Shown one piece after another: positions 41,340 through 55,278 of a stretch of DNA of 64,000 nucleotides. The position numbers were made by a program, and so were the translations under genes. Origin of the DNA: Halocaridina rubra (lineage: Eukaryota > Arthropoda > Malacostraca > Decapoda > Atyidae). Within the stretch, counting starts at the first letter, position 1; every line of letters starts with the position of its first letter. The stretch covers positions 10,001 through 74,000 of the forward strand of contig JAXCGZ010016999.1 of assembly GCA_037179515.1 (NCBI GenBank), given 5' to 3'. Under the pieces are notes generated by a model. The model had not been told where the DNA came from. It searched no databases and saw nothing but the letters and a program-made list of their open reading frames with translations.

Positions 41340-44300
41340 CCCGAGGCGCCCTCCGGGAGGGGGCTAGCCCCGAGGCGCCCTCCGGGAGGGGGCTAGCCCC
41401 GAGGCGCCCTCCAGGAGGGGGCTAACCCCTAGGCGCCTTCCGGGAGGGGGCTAGCCCCGAGGCGCCCTCCGGGAGGGGGCTAGCCCCGAGGGCCCTCCGG
41501 GAAGGGCGCTAGCCCCGAGGCGCCCTCCGGGAGGGGGCTAGCGCCGAGGCGCCCTCCGGGAGGGGGCTAGCCCCGAGGCGCCCTCCGGGAAGGGGACTAG
41601 CCCCGAGGCGCCCTCCGGGAGGGGGCTAGCCCCGAGGCGCCCTCCGGGAGGGGGCTAGCCCCGAGGCGCCCTCCGGGAGGGGGCTTTGCCCCGAGGCGCC
41701 CTCCGGGAGGGGGCTTTGCCCCGAGGCGCCCTCCGGGAGGGGGCTTTGCCCCGAGACGCCCTCAGGAAGGGGGCTTTGGCCCGAGGCGCCCTCTGAAAGG
41801 GGGCTAGTCCCGAGGCGCCCTCCTAGAGGGGGCTAACCCCGAGGCGCCCTCCGGGAGGGGGCTAGTCCCGTGGCGACCTCCGGGAGGGGGCTAGCCCCGA
41901 GGCGCCCTCCTTGAGGGGGCTAGCCCCGAGGCGCCCTCCTTGAGGGGGCTAGCCCCGAGGCGCCCTCCGGGAGGGGGCTAGCCCCGAGGCGCCCTCCGGG
42001 AGGGGGCTAGCCCCGAGGCGCCCTCCGGGAGGGGGCTAGCCCCAAGGCGCCCTCCGGGAGGGGGCTTTGCCCCGAGGCACCCTCCGGGAGGGGGCTTTGC
42101 CCCGAGGCGCCCTCCGGAAGGGGGCTTTGGCCCGAGGCGCCCTCTGGGAGGGGTCCAGTCCCGAGGCGCACTCCTAGAGGGGGCTAACCCCGAGGCGCCC
42201 TCCGGGAGGGGGCTAGTCACGTGGCGACCTCCGGGAGGGGGCTAGCCCCGAGGCGCCCTCCTTGAGGGGGCTAGCCCCGAGGCGTCCTCCTTGAGGGGGC
42301 TAGCCCCGAGGCGCCCTCCAGGAGGGGGCTAGCCCCGAAGCGCCCTCCGGGAGGGGGCTAGCCCCGAGGCGCCCTCCGGGAGGGGGCTAGCCCCGAGGCG
42401 CCCTCCAGGAGGGGGCTAACCCCTAGGCGCCCTCCGGGAGGGGGCTAGCCCCGAGGCGCCCTCCGGGAGGGGGCTAGCCCCGAGGGCCCTCCGGGAAGGG
42501 CGCTAGCCCCTAGGCGCATTCCGGGAGGGGGCTAGCCCCGAGGCGCCCTCCTGGAGGGGGCTAGCCCCGAGGCGCCCTCCGGGAAGGGGACTAGCCCCGA
42601 GGCGCCCTCCGGGAGGGGGCTAGCCCCGAGGCGCCCTCCGGGAGGGGGCTAGCCCCGAGGCGCCCTTCGGGAGGGGGCTAGCCCCGAGGCGCCCTTCGGG
42701 AGGGGGCTAGCCCCGAAGCGCCCTCCGGGAGGGGGCTTTGCCCCAAAGCGCCCTCCGTTAGGGGGCTTTGCCCTGAGGCGCCCTCCTGGAGGGGGCTTTG
42801 CCCCGAGGCGCCCTCCGGGAGGGGGCTAGCCCCGAGGCGCCCTCCGGGAGGGGGCTTTGCCCCGAGGCGCCCTCCGGGAGGGGGCTTTGCCCAGAGGCGC
42901 CCTCCGGGAGGGGGCTTTGCCCCGAGGCGCCCTCCGGAAGGGGGCTTTGGCCCGAGGCGCCCTCTGGGAGGGGGCTTGTCCCGAGGCGCCCTCCTAGAGG
43001 GGGCTATCCCCGAGGCGCCCTCCGGGAGGGGGCTAGTCCCGTGGCGACCTCCGGGAGGGGGCTAGCCCCGAGGCGCCCTCCTTGAGGGGGCTAGCCCCGA
43101 GGCGCCCTCCTTGACGGGGCTAGCCCCGAGGCGCCCTCCGGGAGGGGGCTAGCCCCGAGGCGCCCTCCGGGAGGGGGCTAGCCCCGAGGCGCCCTCCGGG
43201 AGGGGCTAGCCCCGAGGCGCCCTCCGGGAGGGGGCTAGCCCCCAGGCGCCCTCCGCGAAGGGGGCTAGCCTTGAGGCGCCCCCCGTGAGGGGGCTGGCCC
43301 CGAGGCACCCTCCGGGAGGAGGCTAGCCCCGAGGCGCCCTCCGGGAGGGGGCTAGCCCCGAGGCGCCCTCCGGGAGGGGGCTAGCCCCGAGGCGCCCTCC
43401 GGGAGGGGGCTAGCCCCGAGGCACCCTCCGGGAGGGGGCTTTGCACCGAGGCGCCCTACTGGAGGGGGCTTTGCCCCGAGGCGCCCTCCGGGAGGGGGCT
43501 TTGCCCCGAGGCGCCCTCAGGGAGGGGGCTTTGCCCCGAGGCGCCCTCCGGGTGGGGGCTTTGCCCCGAGGCGCCCTCCGGGTGAGGGCTTTGCCCCGAG
43601 GCACCCTCCGGGTGGGGGCTTTGCCCCGAGGCGCCCTCCGGGTGGGGGCTTTGCCCCGAGGCGCCCTCCGGGAGGGAGCTTTACCCCGAGGCGCCCTCCG
43701 GGAGGGGGCTTTGCCCCGAGGCGCCCTCCGGGAGCGGGCTTTGCCCCGAGGCGCCCTCCGGGAGCGGGCTTTGCCCCGAGGCGCCCTCCGGGAGGGGGCT
43801 TTGCCCCGAGGCGCCCTCCGGGAGCGGGCTTTGCCCCTAGGCGCCCTCCGGGAGCGGGCTTTGCCCCCAGGCGCCCTCCGGGAGGGGGCTTTGCCCCCAG
43901 GCGCCCTCCGGGAGGGGGCTTTGCCCCCAGGCGCCCTCCGGGAGGGGGCTAGTCCCGAGGCGCCCTCCGGTTGGGGGCTAGTCCCGAGGCGCCCTCCGGT
44001 TGGGGGCTAGTCCCGAGGCGCCCTCCATGAGGGGGCTTTGCCCCGAGGCGCCTTCCGGGAGGAGGCTTTGCCCCGAGGCGCCCTCCGGGAGGGGGCTTTG
44101 CCCCGAGGCGCCATCCGGGAGGGGGCTAGTCCCGAGGCGCCCTTCGGGAGGGGGCTAGCCCCGAGGCGCCCTCCGGGAGGGGGCTAGCCTCGAGGTGCCC
44201 TCCGGGAGGGGGCTAGCCCCGAGGCGCCCTCCGGGAGGGGGCTATCCCCGAGGCGCCCTCCGGGAGGGGGCTAGCCCCGAGGCGCCCTCCGGGAGGGGGC

Positions 44301-44815
44301 TAGCCCCGAGGCGCCCTCCGGGAGGGGGCTAGCCGAGGCGCCCTCCGGGAGGGGGCTAGCCCCGAGGCGCCCTCCGGGAGGGGGCTTTGCCCCGAGGCGC
44401 CCTCCGGGAGGGGGCTTTGCCCCGAGGCGCCCTCCGGGAGGGGGCTTTGCCCCGAGGCGCCCTCCGGGAGGGGGCTTTGCCCCGAGGCGCCCTCCGGGAG
44501 GGGGCTTTGCCCCGAGGCGCCCTCCGGAAGGGGACTTTGCCCCGAGGCGCCCTCCGGAAGGGGGCTTTGGCCCGAGGCGCATTCCGGGAGGGGGCTAGCC
44601 CCAAGACGCCCTCCGGGAGGGGGCTAGCCCCGAGGCGCCCTCCGGGAGGGGGCTAGCCCCGAGGCGCCCTCCGGGAGGTGGCTTTGCCCCGAGGCGCCCT
44701 CCGGGCGGGGGCTTTGCCCCGAGGCGCCCTCCGGGAGGGGGCTTTGCCCCGAGGCGCCCTCCGGGAGGGGGCTTTGCCCCGAGGCGCCCTCTGGGAGGGG
44801 GCTTTGCCCCGAGGC
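41340..44815 (+). repeat. 3.2-kb higher-order repeat, copy 2
   Basis: Direct tandem copy of 38140-41339, ~270 bp longer through the extra monomers at 43821-44090. A related third version lies at ~47990-51050 (offset ~6127) and a fourth at ~60433-63500. Confidence 0.83.
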
Positions 44816-47800
44816 GCCCTCCGGGAGGAGGCTAGCCCCGAGGCGCCCTCCGGGAGGGGGCTAGCCCCGAGGCGCCCTCCGGGAGGGGGCTTTGCCCCGA
44901 GGTGCCCTCCGGGAGGGGGCTTTGCCCCGAGGTGCCCTCCGGGAGGGGGCTTTGCCCCGAGGCGCCCACCGGGAGGGGGCTTTGCCCCGAGGCGCCCTCC
45001 GGAAGGGGGCTTTGCCCCGAGGCGCCCTCCGGGAGGGGGCTTTGCCCCGAGGCGCCCTCCGGGAGGGGGCTTTGCCCCGAGGCGCCCTCCGGGAGGGGGC
45101 TTTGCCCCGAGGCGCCCTCCGGGTGGGGGCTTTGCCCCGAGGCGCCCTCCGGGTGGGGGCTTTGCCCCGAGGCGCCCTCCGGGTGGGGGCTTTGCCCCTA
45201 GACGCCCTCCGGGTGGGGGCTTTGCCCCGAGGCGCCCTCCGGGTGGGGGCTTTGCCCCGAGGCGCCCTCCGGGTGGGGGCTTTGCCCCGAGGCGCCCTCC
45301 GGGTGGGGGCTTTGCCCCGAGGCGCCCTCCGGGTGGGGGCTTTGCCCCGAGGCACCCTCCGGGAGGGGCCTATGCCCCGAGGCGCCCTCCGGGAGGGGGC
45401 TTTGCCCCGAGGCGCCCTCCGGGAGCGGGCTTTGCCCCGAGGCGCCCTCCGGGAGCGGGCTTTGCCCCGAGGAGCCCTCCGGGAGGGGGCTTTGCCCCGA
45501 GGCGCCCTCCGGGATGGGGCTTTGCCCCGAGGCGCCCTCCGGAAGGGGGCTTTGGCCCGAGGCGTCCTCTGGGAGGGGTCTAGTCCCGAGGCGCACTCCT
45601 AGATGGGGCTAACCCCGAGGCGCCCTCCGGGAGGGGGCTAGCCCCGAGGCGCCCTCCTTGAGGGGGCTAGCCCCGAGGCGCCCTCCTTGAGGGGGCTAGC
45701 CCCGAGGCGCCCTCCGGGAGGAGGCTAGCCCCGAAGCGCCCTCCGGGAGGGGGCTAGCCCCGAGGCGCCCTCTGGGAGGGGGCTTTGCCCCGAGGCGCCC
45801 TCCGGGAGGGGGCTTTGCCCCGAGGCGCCCTCCGGAAGGGGGCTTTGACCCGAGGCGTCCTCTGGGAGGGGTCTAGTCCCGAGGCGCACTCCTAGAGGGG
45901 GCTAACCCCGAGGCGCTCTCCGGGAGGGGGCTAGCCCCGAGGCGCCCTCCTTGAGGGGGCTAGCCCCGAGGCGCCCTCCTTGAGGGGGCTAGCCCCGAGG
46001 CGCCCTCCGGGAGGAGGCTAGCCCCGAAGCGCCCTCCGGGAGGGGGCTAGCCCCGAGGCGCCCTCCGGGAGGGGGCTAGCCCCGAGGCGCCCTCCAGGAG
46101 GGGGCTAACCCCTAGGCGCCCTCTGGGAGGGGGCTAGCCCCGAGGCGCCCTCCGGGAGGGGGCTAGCCCCGAGGGCCCTCCGGGAAGGGCGCTAGCCCCG
46201 AGGCGCCCTCCGGGAGGGGGCTAGCCCCGAGGCGCCCTCCGGGAGGGGGCTAGCCCCGAGGCGCCCTCCGGAAAGGGGACTAGCCCCGAGGCGCCCTCCG
46301 GGAGGGGGCTAGCCCCGAGGCGCCCTCCGGGAGGGGGCTAGCCCCGTGGCGCCCTTCGGGAGGGGGCTAGCCCCGAGGCGCCCTCCGGGAGGGGGCTTTG
46401 CCCCAAGGCGCCCTCCGTTAGGGGGCTTTGCCCCGAGGCGCCCTCCGGGAAGGGGCTTTGCCCCGAGGCGCCCTCCTGGAGGGGGCTTTGCCCCGAGGCG
46501 CCCTCCGGGAGGGGGCTAGCCCCGAGGCGCCCTCCGGGAGGGGGCTTTGCCCCGAGGCGCCCTCCGGGAGGGGGCTATGCCCCGAGGCGCCCTCCGGGAG
46601 GGGGCTTTGCCCCGAGGCGCCCTCCGGAAGGGGGCTTTGGCCCGAGGCGCCCTCTGGGAGGGGGCTAGTCCCGAGGCGCCCTCCTAGAGGGGGCTAACCC
46701 CGAGGCGCCCTCCGGGAGGGGGCTAGTCCCGTGGCGACCTCCGGGAGGGGGCTAGCCCCGAGGCGCCCTCCTTGAGGGGGCTAGCCCCGAGGCGCCCTCC
46801 TTGAGGGGGCTAGCCCCGAGGCGCCCTCCGGGAGGGGGCTAGCCCCGAGGCGCCCTCCGGGAGGGGGCTAGCCCCGAGGCGCCCTCCGGGAGGGGGCTAG
46901 CCCCGAGGCGCCCTACGGGAGGGGGCTAGCCCCGAGGCGCCCTCCGGGAGGGGGCTAGCCCCGAGGCGCTCTCCGGGAGGGGGCTAGCCCCGTGGCGCCC
47001 TCCGGGAGGGGGCTAGCCCCGAGGCGCCCTACGGGAGGGGGCTTTGCCCCGAGGCGCCCTCCGGGAGGGGGCTTTGCCCCGAGGCGCGTTCCGGGAGGGG
47101 GCTTTGCCCCAAGGCGCCCTCCGGGTGGGGGCTTTGCCCCGAAGCGCCCTACGGGTGGAGGCTTTGCCCCGAGGCGCCCTCCGGGTGGGGGCTTTGCCCC
47201 GAGGCACCCTCCGGGTGGGGGCTTTGCCCCGAGGCGCCCTCCGGGAGCGGGCTTTGCCCCGAGGCGCCCTCCGGGAGCGGGCTTTGCCCCAAGGCGCCCT
47301 CCGGGAGCGGGCTTTGCCCCGAGGCGCCCTCCGGGAGGGGGCTTTGCCCCGAGGCGCCCTCCGGGAGCGGGCTTTGCCCCGAGGCGCCCTCCGGGAGCGG
47401 GCTTTGCCCCCAGGCGACCTCCGGGAGGGGGCTTTGCCCCCAGGCGACCTCCGGGAGGGGGCTTTGCCCCCAGGCGCCCTCCGGGAGGGGGCTAGTCCCG
47501 AGGCGCCCTCCGGGAGGGGGCTAGCCCCGTGGCGCCCTCTGGGAGGGGGCTAGCCCCGAGGCGCCCTCCGGGAGGGGGCTAGCCCCGAGGCGCCCTCCGG
47601 GAAAGGGCTAGCCCCGAGGCGCCCTCCGGGAGGGGGCTAGCCCCGAGGCGCCCTCCGGGAGGGGGCTAGCCCCGAGGGCCCTCCGGGAAGGGCGCTAGCC
47701 CCGAGGCGCCCTCCGGGAGGGGGCTAGCCCCGAGGCACCCTCCGGGAGGGGGCTAGCCCCGAGGCGCCCTCCGGGAAGGGGACTAGCCCCGAGGCGCCCT

Positions 47801-47990
47801 CCGGGAGGGGGCTAGCCCCGAGGCGCCCTCCGGGAGGGGGCTAGCCAAGAGGCGCCCTTCGGGAGGAGGCTCGCCCCGATGCGCCCTCCGGGAGGGGGCT
47901 TTGCACCAAGGCGCCCTCCGTTAGGGGGCTTTGCAACGAGGCGCCCTCCGGGAGGGGGCTTTGCCCCGAGGCGCCCTCCTGGAGGGGGCT

Positions 47991-50900
47991 AGTCCCGTGG
48001 CGACCTCCGGGAGGGGGCTAGCCCCGAGGCGCCCTCCTTGAGGGGGCTAGCCCCGAGGCGCCCTCCTTGAGGGGGCTAGCCCCGAGGCGCCCTCCGGGAG
48101 GGGGCTAGCCCCGAGGCGCCCTCCGGGAGGGGGCTAGCCCCGAGGCGCCCTCCGGGAGGGGGCTAGCCCCGAGGCGCCCTCCGGGAGGGGGCTTTGCCCC
48201 GAGGCACCCTCCGGGAGGGGGCTTTGCCCCGAGGCGCCCTCCGGAAGGGGGCTTTGGCCCGAGGCGCCCTCTGGGAGGGGTCCAGTCCCGAGGCGCACTC
48301 CTAGAGGGGGCTAACCCCGAGGCGCCCTCCGGGAGAGGGCTAGTCACGTGGCGACCTCCGGGAGGGGGCTAGCCCCGAGGCGCCCTCCTTGAGGGGGCTA
48401 GCCCCGAGGCGCCCTCCTTGAGGGGGCTAGCCCCGAGGCGCCCTCCAGGAGGGGGCTAGCCCCGAAGCGCCCTCCGGGAGGGGGCTAGCCCCGAGGCGCC
48501 CTCCGGGAGGGGGCTAGCCCCGAGGCGCCCTCCAGGAGGGGGCTAACCCCTAGGCGCCCTCCGGGAGGGGGCTAGCCCCGAGGCGCCCTCCGGGAGGGGG
48601 CTAGCCCCGAGGGCCCTCCGGGAAGGGCGCTAGCCCCGAGGCGCCCTCCGGGAGGGGGCTAGCCCCGAGGCGCCCTCCGGGAGGGGGCTAGCCCCGAGGC
48701 GCCCTCCGGGAAGGGGACTAGCCCCGAGGCGCCCTCCGGGAGGGGGCTAGCCCCGAGGCGCCCTCCGGGAGGGGGCTAGCCCCGAGGCGCCCTTCGGGAG
48801 GGGGCTAGCCCCGAAGCGCCCTCCGGGAGGGGGCTTTGCCCCAAAGCGCCCTCCGTTAGGGGGCTTTGCCCTGAGGCGCCCTCCGGGAGGGGGCTTTGCC
48901 CCGAGGCGCCCTCCTGGAGGGGGCTTTGCCCCGAGGCGCCCTCCGGGAGGGGGCTAGCCCCGAGGCGCCCTCCGGGAGGGGGCTTTGCCCCGAGGCGCCC
49001 TCCGGGAGGGGGCTTTGCCCAGAGGCGCCCTCCGGGAGGGGGCTTTGCCCCGAGGCGCCCTCCGGAAGGGGGCTTTGGCCCGAGGCGCCCTCTGGGAGGG
49101 GGCTAGTCCCGAGGCGCCCTCCTAGAGGGGGCTATCCCCGAGGCGCCCTCCGGGAGGGGGCTAGTCCCGTGGCGACCTCCGGGAGGGGGCTAGCCCCGAG
49201 GCGCCCTCCTTGAGGGGGCTAGCCCCGAGGCGCCCTCCTTGAGGGGGCTAGCCCCGAGGAGCCCTCCGGGAGGGGGCTAGCCCCGAGGCGCCCTCCTGGA
49301 GGGGGCTAGCCCCGAGGCGCCCTCCGGGAGGGGCTAGCCCCGAGGCGCCCTCCGGGAGGGGGCTAGCCCCCAGGCGCCCTCCGCGAAGGGGGCTAGCCTT
49401 GAGGCGCCCCCCGTGACGGGGCTAGCCCCGAGGCACCCTCCGGGAGGAGGCTAGCCCCGAGGCGCCCTCCGGGAGGGGGCTAGCCCCGAGGCGCCCTCCG
49501 GGAGGGGGCTAGCCCCGAGGCGCCCTCCGGGAGGGGGCTAGCCCCGAGGCGCCCTCCGGGAGGGGGCTTTGCACCGAGGCGCCCTACTGGAGGGGGCTTT
49601 GCCCCGAGGCGCCCTCCGGGCGGGGGCTTTGTCCCGAGTCGCCCTCCGGGAGGGGGCTTTGCCCCGAGGCGCCCTCCGGGAGGGGGCTTTGCTCCGAGGC
49701 GCCCTCCGGGAGGGGGCTTTGCCCCGAGGCGCCCTCAGGGAGGGGGCTTTGCCCCGAGGCGCCCTCCGGGTGGGGGCTTTGCCCCGAGGCGCCCTCCGGG
49801 TGAGGGCTTTGCCCCGAGGCACCCTCCGGGTGGGGGCTTTGCCCCGAGGCGCCCTCCGGGTGGGGGCTTTGCCCCGAGGCGCCCTCCGGGAAGGAGCTTT
49901 GCCCCGAGGCGCCCTCCGGGAGGGGGCTTTGCCCCGAGGCGCCCTCCGGGAGCGGGCTTTGCCCCGAGGCGCCCTCCGGGAGCGGGCTTTGCCCCGAGGC
50001 GCCCTCCGGGAGGGGGCTTTGCCCCGAGGCGCCCTCCGGGAGCGGGCTTTGCCCCTAGGCGCCCTCCGGGAGCGGGCTTTGCCCCCAGGCGCCCTCCGGG
50101 AGGGGGCTTTGCCCCCAGGCGCCCTCCGGGAGGGGGCTTTGCCCCCAGGCGCCCTCCGGGAGGGGGCTAGTCCCGAGGCGCCCTCCGGTTGGGGGCTAGT
50201 CCCGAGGCGCCCTCCGGTTGGGGGCTAGTCCCGAGGCGCCCTCCATGAGGGGGCTTTGCCCCGAGGCGCCTTCCGGGAGGAGGCTTTGCCCCGAGGCGCC
50301 CTCCGGGAGGGGGCTTTGCCCCGAGGCGCCATCCGGGAGGGGGCTAGTCCCGAGGCGCCCTTCGGGAGGGGGCTAGCCCCGAGGCGCCCTCCGGGAGGGG
50401 GCTAGCCTCGAGGTGCCCTCCGGGAGGGGGCTAGCCCCGAGGCGCCCTCCGGGAGGGGGCTATCCCCGAGGCGCCCTCCGGGAGGGGGCTAGCCCCGAGG
50501 CGCCCTTCGGGAGGGGGCTAGCCCCGAGGCGCCCTCCGGGAGGGGGCTAGCCGAGGCGCCCTCCGGGAGGGGGCTAGCCCCGAGGCGCCCTCCGGGAGGG
50601 GGCTTTGCCCCGAGGCGCCCTCCGGGAGGGGGCTTTGCCCCGAGGCGCCCTCCGGGAGGGGGCTTTGCCCCGAGGCGCCCTCCGGGAGCGGGCTTTGCCC
50701 CGAGGCGCCCTCCGGAAGGGGACTTTGCCCCGAGGCGCCCTCCGGAAGGGGGCTTTGGCCCGAGGCGCATTCCGGGAGGGGGCTAGCCCCAAGACGCCCT
50801 CCGGGAGGGGGCTAGCCCCGAGGCGCCCTCCGGGAGGGGGCTAGCCCCGAGGCGCCCTCCGGGAGGGGGCTTTGCCCCGAGGCGCCCTCCGGGCGGGGGC

Positions 50901-51521
50901 TTTGCCCCGAGGCGCCCTCCGGGAGGGGGCTTTGCCCCGAGGCGCCCTCCGGGAGGGGGCTTTGCCCCGAGGCGCCCTCCGGGAGGGGGCTTTGCCCCGA
51001 GGCGCCCTCTGGGAGGGGGCTTTGCCCCGAGGCGCCCTCCGGGAGGGGGCTAGCCCCGAGGCGCCCTCCGGGAGGGGGCTAGCCCCGAGGCGCCCTCCGG
51101 GAGGGGGCTTTGCCCCGAGGTGCCCTCCGGGAGGGGGCTTTGCCCCGAGGTGCCCTCCGGGAGGGGGCTTTGCCCCGAGGCGCCCACCGGGAGGGGGCTT
51201 TGCCCCGAGGCGCCCTCCGGAAGGGGGCTTTGCCCCGAGGCGCCCTCCGGGAGGGGGCTTTGCCCCGAGGCGCCCTCCGGGAGGGGGCTTTGCCCCGAGG
51301 CGCCCTCCGGGAGGGGGCTTTGCCCCGAGGCGCCCTCCGGGTGGGGGCTTTGCCCCGAGGCGCCCTCCGGGTGGGGGCTTTGCCCTGAGGCGCCCTCCGG
51401 GTGGGGGCTTTGCCCCTAGACGCCCTCCGGGTGGGGGCTTTGCCCCGAGGCGCCCTCCGGGTGGGGGCTTTGCCCCGAGGCGCCCTCCGGGTGGGGGCTT
51501 TGCCCCGAGGCGCCCTCCGGG
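47991..51521 (+). repeat. 3.5-kb segmental duplicate (left member)
   Basis: Matches 60433-64000 with a constant offset of 12,442 bp up to ~50285. After the 126-bp gain at 62740-62865 the offset is 12,568, then changes again. It holds the empty site (TGCCCCGAGGC once, 50287-50297) for the island fragment inserted at 62740. Confidence 0.85.
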
Positions 51522-53803
51522 TGGGGGCTTTGCCCCGAGGCGCCCTCCGGGTGGGGGCTTTGCCCCGAGGCGCCCTCCGGGAGGGGCCTATGCCCCGAGG
51601 CGCCCTCCGGGAGGGGGCTTTGCCCCGAAGCGCCCTCCGGGAGCGGGCTTTGCCCCGAGGCGCCCTCCGGGAGCGGGCTTTGCCCCGAGGAGCCCTCCGG
51701 GAGGGGGCTTTGCCCCAGGCGCCCTCCGGGAGGGGGCTTTGCCCCCAGGCGCCCTCCGGGAGGGGGCTTTGCCCCCAGGCGCCCTCCGGGAGGGGGCTTT
51801 GCCCCCGAGGCGCCTTCCGGTAGGGGGCTTTGCCCCCGAGGCGCCCTCCGGGAGGGGGCTTTGCCCCCGAGGCGCCCTCCAGGCGCCCTCCGGGAGGGGG
51901 CTTTGCCACCAGGCGCCCTCCGGGAGGGGGCTTTGCCCCCAGGCGCCCTCCGGGAGGGGGCTTTGCCCCCGAGGCGCCCTCCGGGAGGGGGCTTTGCCCC
52001 CAGGCGCCCTCCGGGAGGGGGCTTTGCCCCCGAGGCGCCCTCCGGGACGGGGCTATGGCTAGCTCCGAGGCTCCCTCCGGGAAAGGGCTGGCCATGCGAC
52101 GTGTGGTTCCCTCTTGGGTGGAAGCTGTGGTTCCCTTGTAAGTGGGCTCCATGGTTCCTTCCTACTTGTGTTCCATGGTGCATCCTTAGGTTGGTTCCTT
52201 TGTTCCTTCCAAGGTGGGTTCCTTAGTGCATTCTTAGGCGGCTTCCTTGGTTTCTTCCTGTGTTTCCTTGCAAATTTTACACACATCGATCAAATACTGT
52301 TTTCCCAATATCCACGTTGGAGAGCAGGTACGATATAGGTTTCTCGAAGACTAGTTTCTCGCTTTGTGAGTTCTCGTAGGCTGCAACCATTTAAAATCCT
52401 GCAGTCAAACAAAATCTAAAGAATAGGATCTTTCTCGAAAAAGACGATGGTTATGAAGTTCTGCTTCTGCATCCAGAGAAGACGATAATTTCCTTCACGA
52501 GTAAGTAAGTCAGCTTGTATGTTCCTCGGTGCTTTTCCGAGGAATCTGGTTATATGAAGCCGAGAAAGAGAATCATCGTACATTTATTGAATATTAATGA
52601 CACCAGTGAGGACAGCAAACATTACACAAGTCTTGAAGATATGCGTACTATTTTTGTTCCATGCAGTACATATACAAGTCTAGTAAAACTCAAGATAACC
52701 ATTTATATAAGTCATCGATAGATTGATACTATTTGAAATTAGTATTTCCTGAACTTTTTTTACATCTAAATAAGTTTGTCTCATTGTGTGCACTCTGTAA
52801 TACAAAAGACGATGCATGAAGATATTTTGACTTTTGAAACACTACTGCAAATGCACTATGCACAGTATATTTTACTGTAGACTAATATAAACTTTGTTTT
52901 ACTGAAGTGTGTGTTGTATTATACCACAGTCGAAATGACCCAACCTTAGTCATCAAGTTGGAATAGTGACGAGATGATTTGACTGAATTATAACAAATAT
53001 TCAGAGCTGTTTCTCCATATTTATTATATTTTGCAACTCAAAGAGGCAGTTATGGCAAATTTTCAATTGCAGTTTCCCTGTTTAAATTTTCCTCATCATA
53101 GAAAAGAGAATGAGTAGGGATGTAGTAACCTGCTACGCTGTTTAGAAAGAGTTCTGTTCTTTTTGACTCGGTTAAAGAAAACTATTTCTAGAGTTGTCTA
53201 ATCCTTTCACACTTGTTAAATGAAATTAATATTTCAGTACCTGTTGTCCATAGTGTGTACAGCTGAGAATCATTTATTTCTCGTCAGTATAATGCATATA
53301 TACTCAGAATTCTTGGGAAATATGGTAACTGTGTATGTGGAATGTATCATATAATATAAATTTGATAAAAGTCCACATCACAGGACTGCCATATTACTTG
53401 TATTCAAAAATGTATTGCATAATGAGTTATGAATCAGAATACATGTAATTCATAAAACTACTACCAAGGACTGTAATATATTTATTATTACTACTTGAAA
53501 ATTACTATTATTGTTAAGGAAGTATTTTAAATTCATCTTTTTGTGGGGGAAGAAAATATTTGTTTTGTAAGTTGCTTATCTTTTCTCAGTAACCCTAAAG
53601 AAAATATAAGCTGATTTGTCCTCACTGGACTACTTTTTTTAATAAATAGGATTCTTGTTTTAATTGTGTATGTTTCTTACTGATATATTTGGAATGATAT
53701 ATTTACTTATATATTTTCATTATTAAGTTTATATACAGCAGCATATGGAGACATTATAATGTCATCAGTTTAGCAAATTTATGACATTTTATTGTTTGAG
53801 ACA

Positions 53804-53840
53804 AATAAAGTCAAACTATGCGTACGTAAAAAAAAAAAAA
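53804..53840 (+). other. Poly(A)-signal plus poly(A) tract, island E copy
   Basis: AATAAA (53804-53809), 18 nt (GTCAAACTATGCGTACGT), then 13 A. Confidence 0.55.
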
Positions 53841-54044
53841 GTATTGATATCAACGATGGAGACAGAGTAGAGAGAAGCATCTTCTATTGAGGTAATTAGG
53901 TCTTTCCAGAAATGATTCTCGGATATAGGATTATCGAAGACTTCGTCTTCGGATGCGAGCTGTTCAGGGCTGCAAAGCCTGGAAAAGGTTGTTGGGAAGC
54001 TACACATCAAGACGGTTCAGTATATATTTTTCCAATCGTAAGCC

Positions 54045-54329
<285 letters not shown>

Positions 54330-54485
54330 CTATTACATGATAATTAATCTAATTACAAATTACAATGTAAAATGTCAAAATAAAACAAATGAAATTTGCA
54401 AAGCACAAAATCAAAATATTTACACATTAAAATAAGCATACATACACTTCGTCTACCCAATGGGAGGATAATAATGAGACTAAAA

Positions 54486-55278
54486 TCACTTATTAAGTAG
54501 GTGATTTAAAAGATGAGATTTAAGTGAGGGTAATGTTTGGCAGCTTCTTAAGTTTGCGGGTAAAGAGTTCCAAAGTCTCGGGCCCATTACATTTAAGGCT
54601 CTTGCCCCAATATCAGTGGAAGTTCTGGGCACGTAAAAAGAATTCTGATATCTAGTGTTGACGTTATTGATACGCACTTGATTAACTGTTGGCAATGAGA
54701 AGAGCCATTCCGGTAATATTCCATGATTTATTTTAAAAACTAAAAGACAGATATTATATATGAACTTCATGTCCACCCTTAGCCAACCCAGTCTCTCAAA
54801 TAGGGGAGTCACGTGATCATATTTATGCACCCCCCCTATGGCAACTCTTGCAGCAAAATTCTGGAGCCTTTTCACTCGTAACATCTGGGTCTTAGTCGTG
54901 GAACCCCAAACACTCAGACAGTAGTTGAGAATACTTAAAATTAATGTTTGTACTACAATTACCCTACAATCAGGCTCGAATCTTTCATAGACTCTGTTCA
55001 AGTAAATAAGGGTCCCGTTCACTTTTTTATGTAGTTCATCGATATGAAAATTAAATGTCATGGTACTGTCCATAATAACTCCTAGATTTTTAACCTTATT
55101 AGATGGGAAGAGTGAAACATTGTTGAAATTTATACTGATGTTCTCAGGAATAAGGGACAGGTATTGATTTGATCCAAAAATAACAAATTTAGTTTTATTT
55201 TCGTTCAGTAAAAGACCATTACTGTTAAAATAACTTTTGGCACAGTTTAATATATCTTCAGCCCTTTTTAAGATTTCA

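Larger units (their letters stand above)
31322..52092 (+). repeat. GC-rich minisatellite array 6 (forward, 20.8 kb, higher-order repeats)
   Basis: The longest uninterrupted array. It starts with CTAG monomers, then mixed blocks. Between ~33.6 and 49.3 kb it is dominated by a recurring cassette of marked monomers: CGGAAGG, TTTGGCCC, CTCTGGGAGG, CTAGAGG, GTGGCGACC, then two CTTGAGG. Nested larger duplications have offsets of 3200, 4221 and ~6127 bp. The final kilobase is TTTG monomers with GGGTGGGGG and GAGCGGG variants, then 31-bp monomers and the shortened monomer (51871-51891), before island E. Confidence 0.95.
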
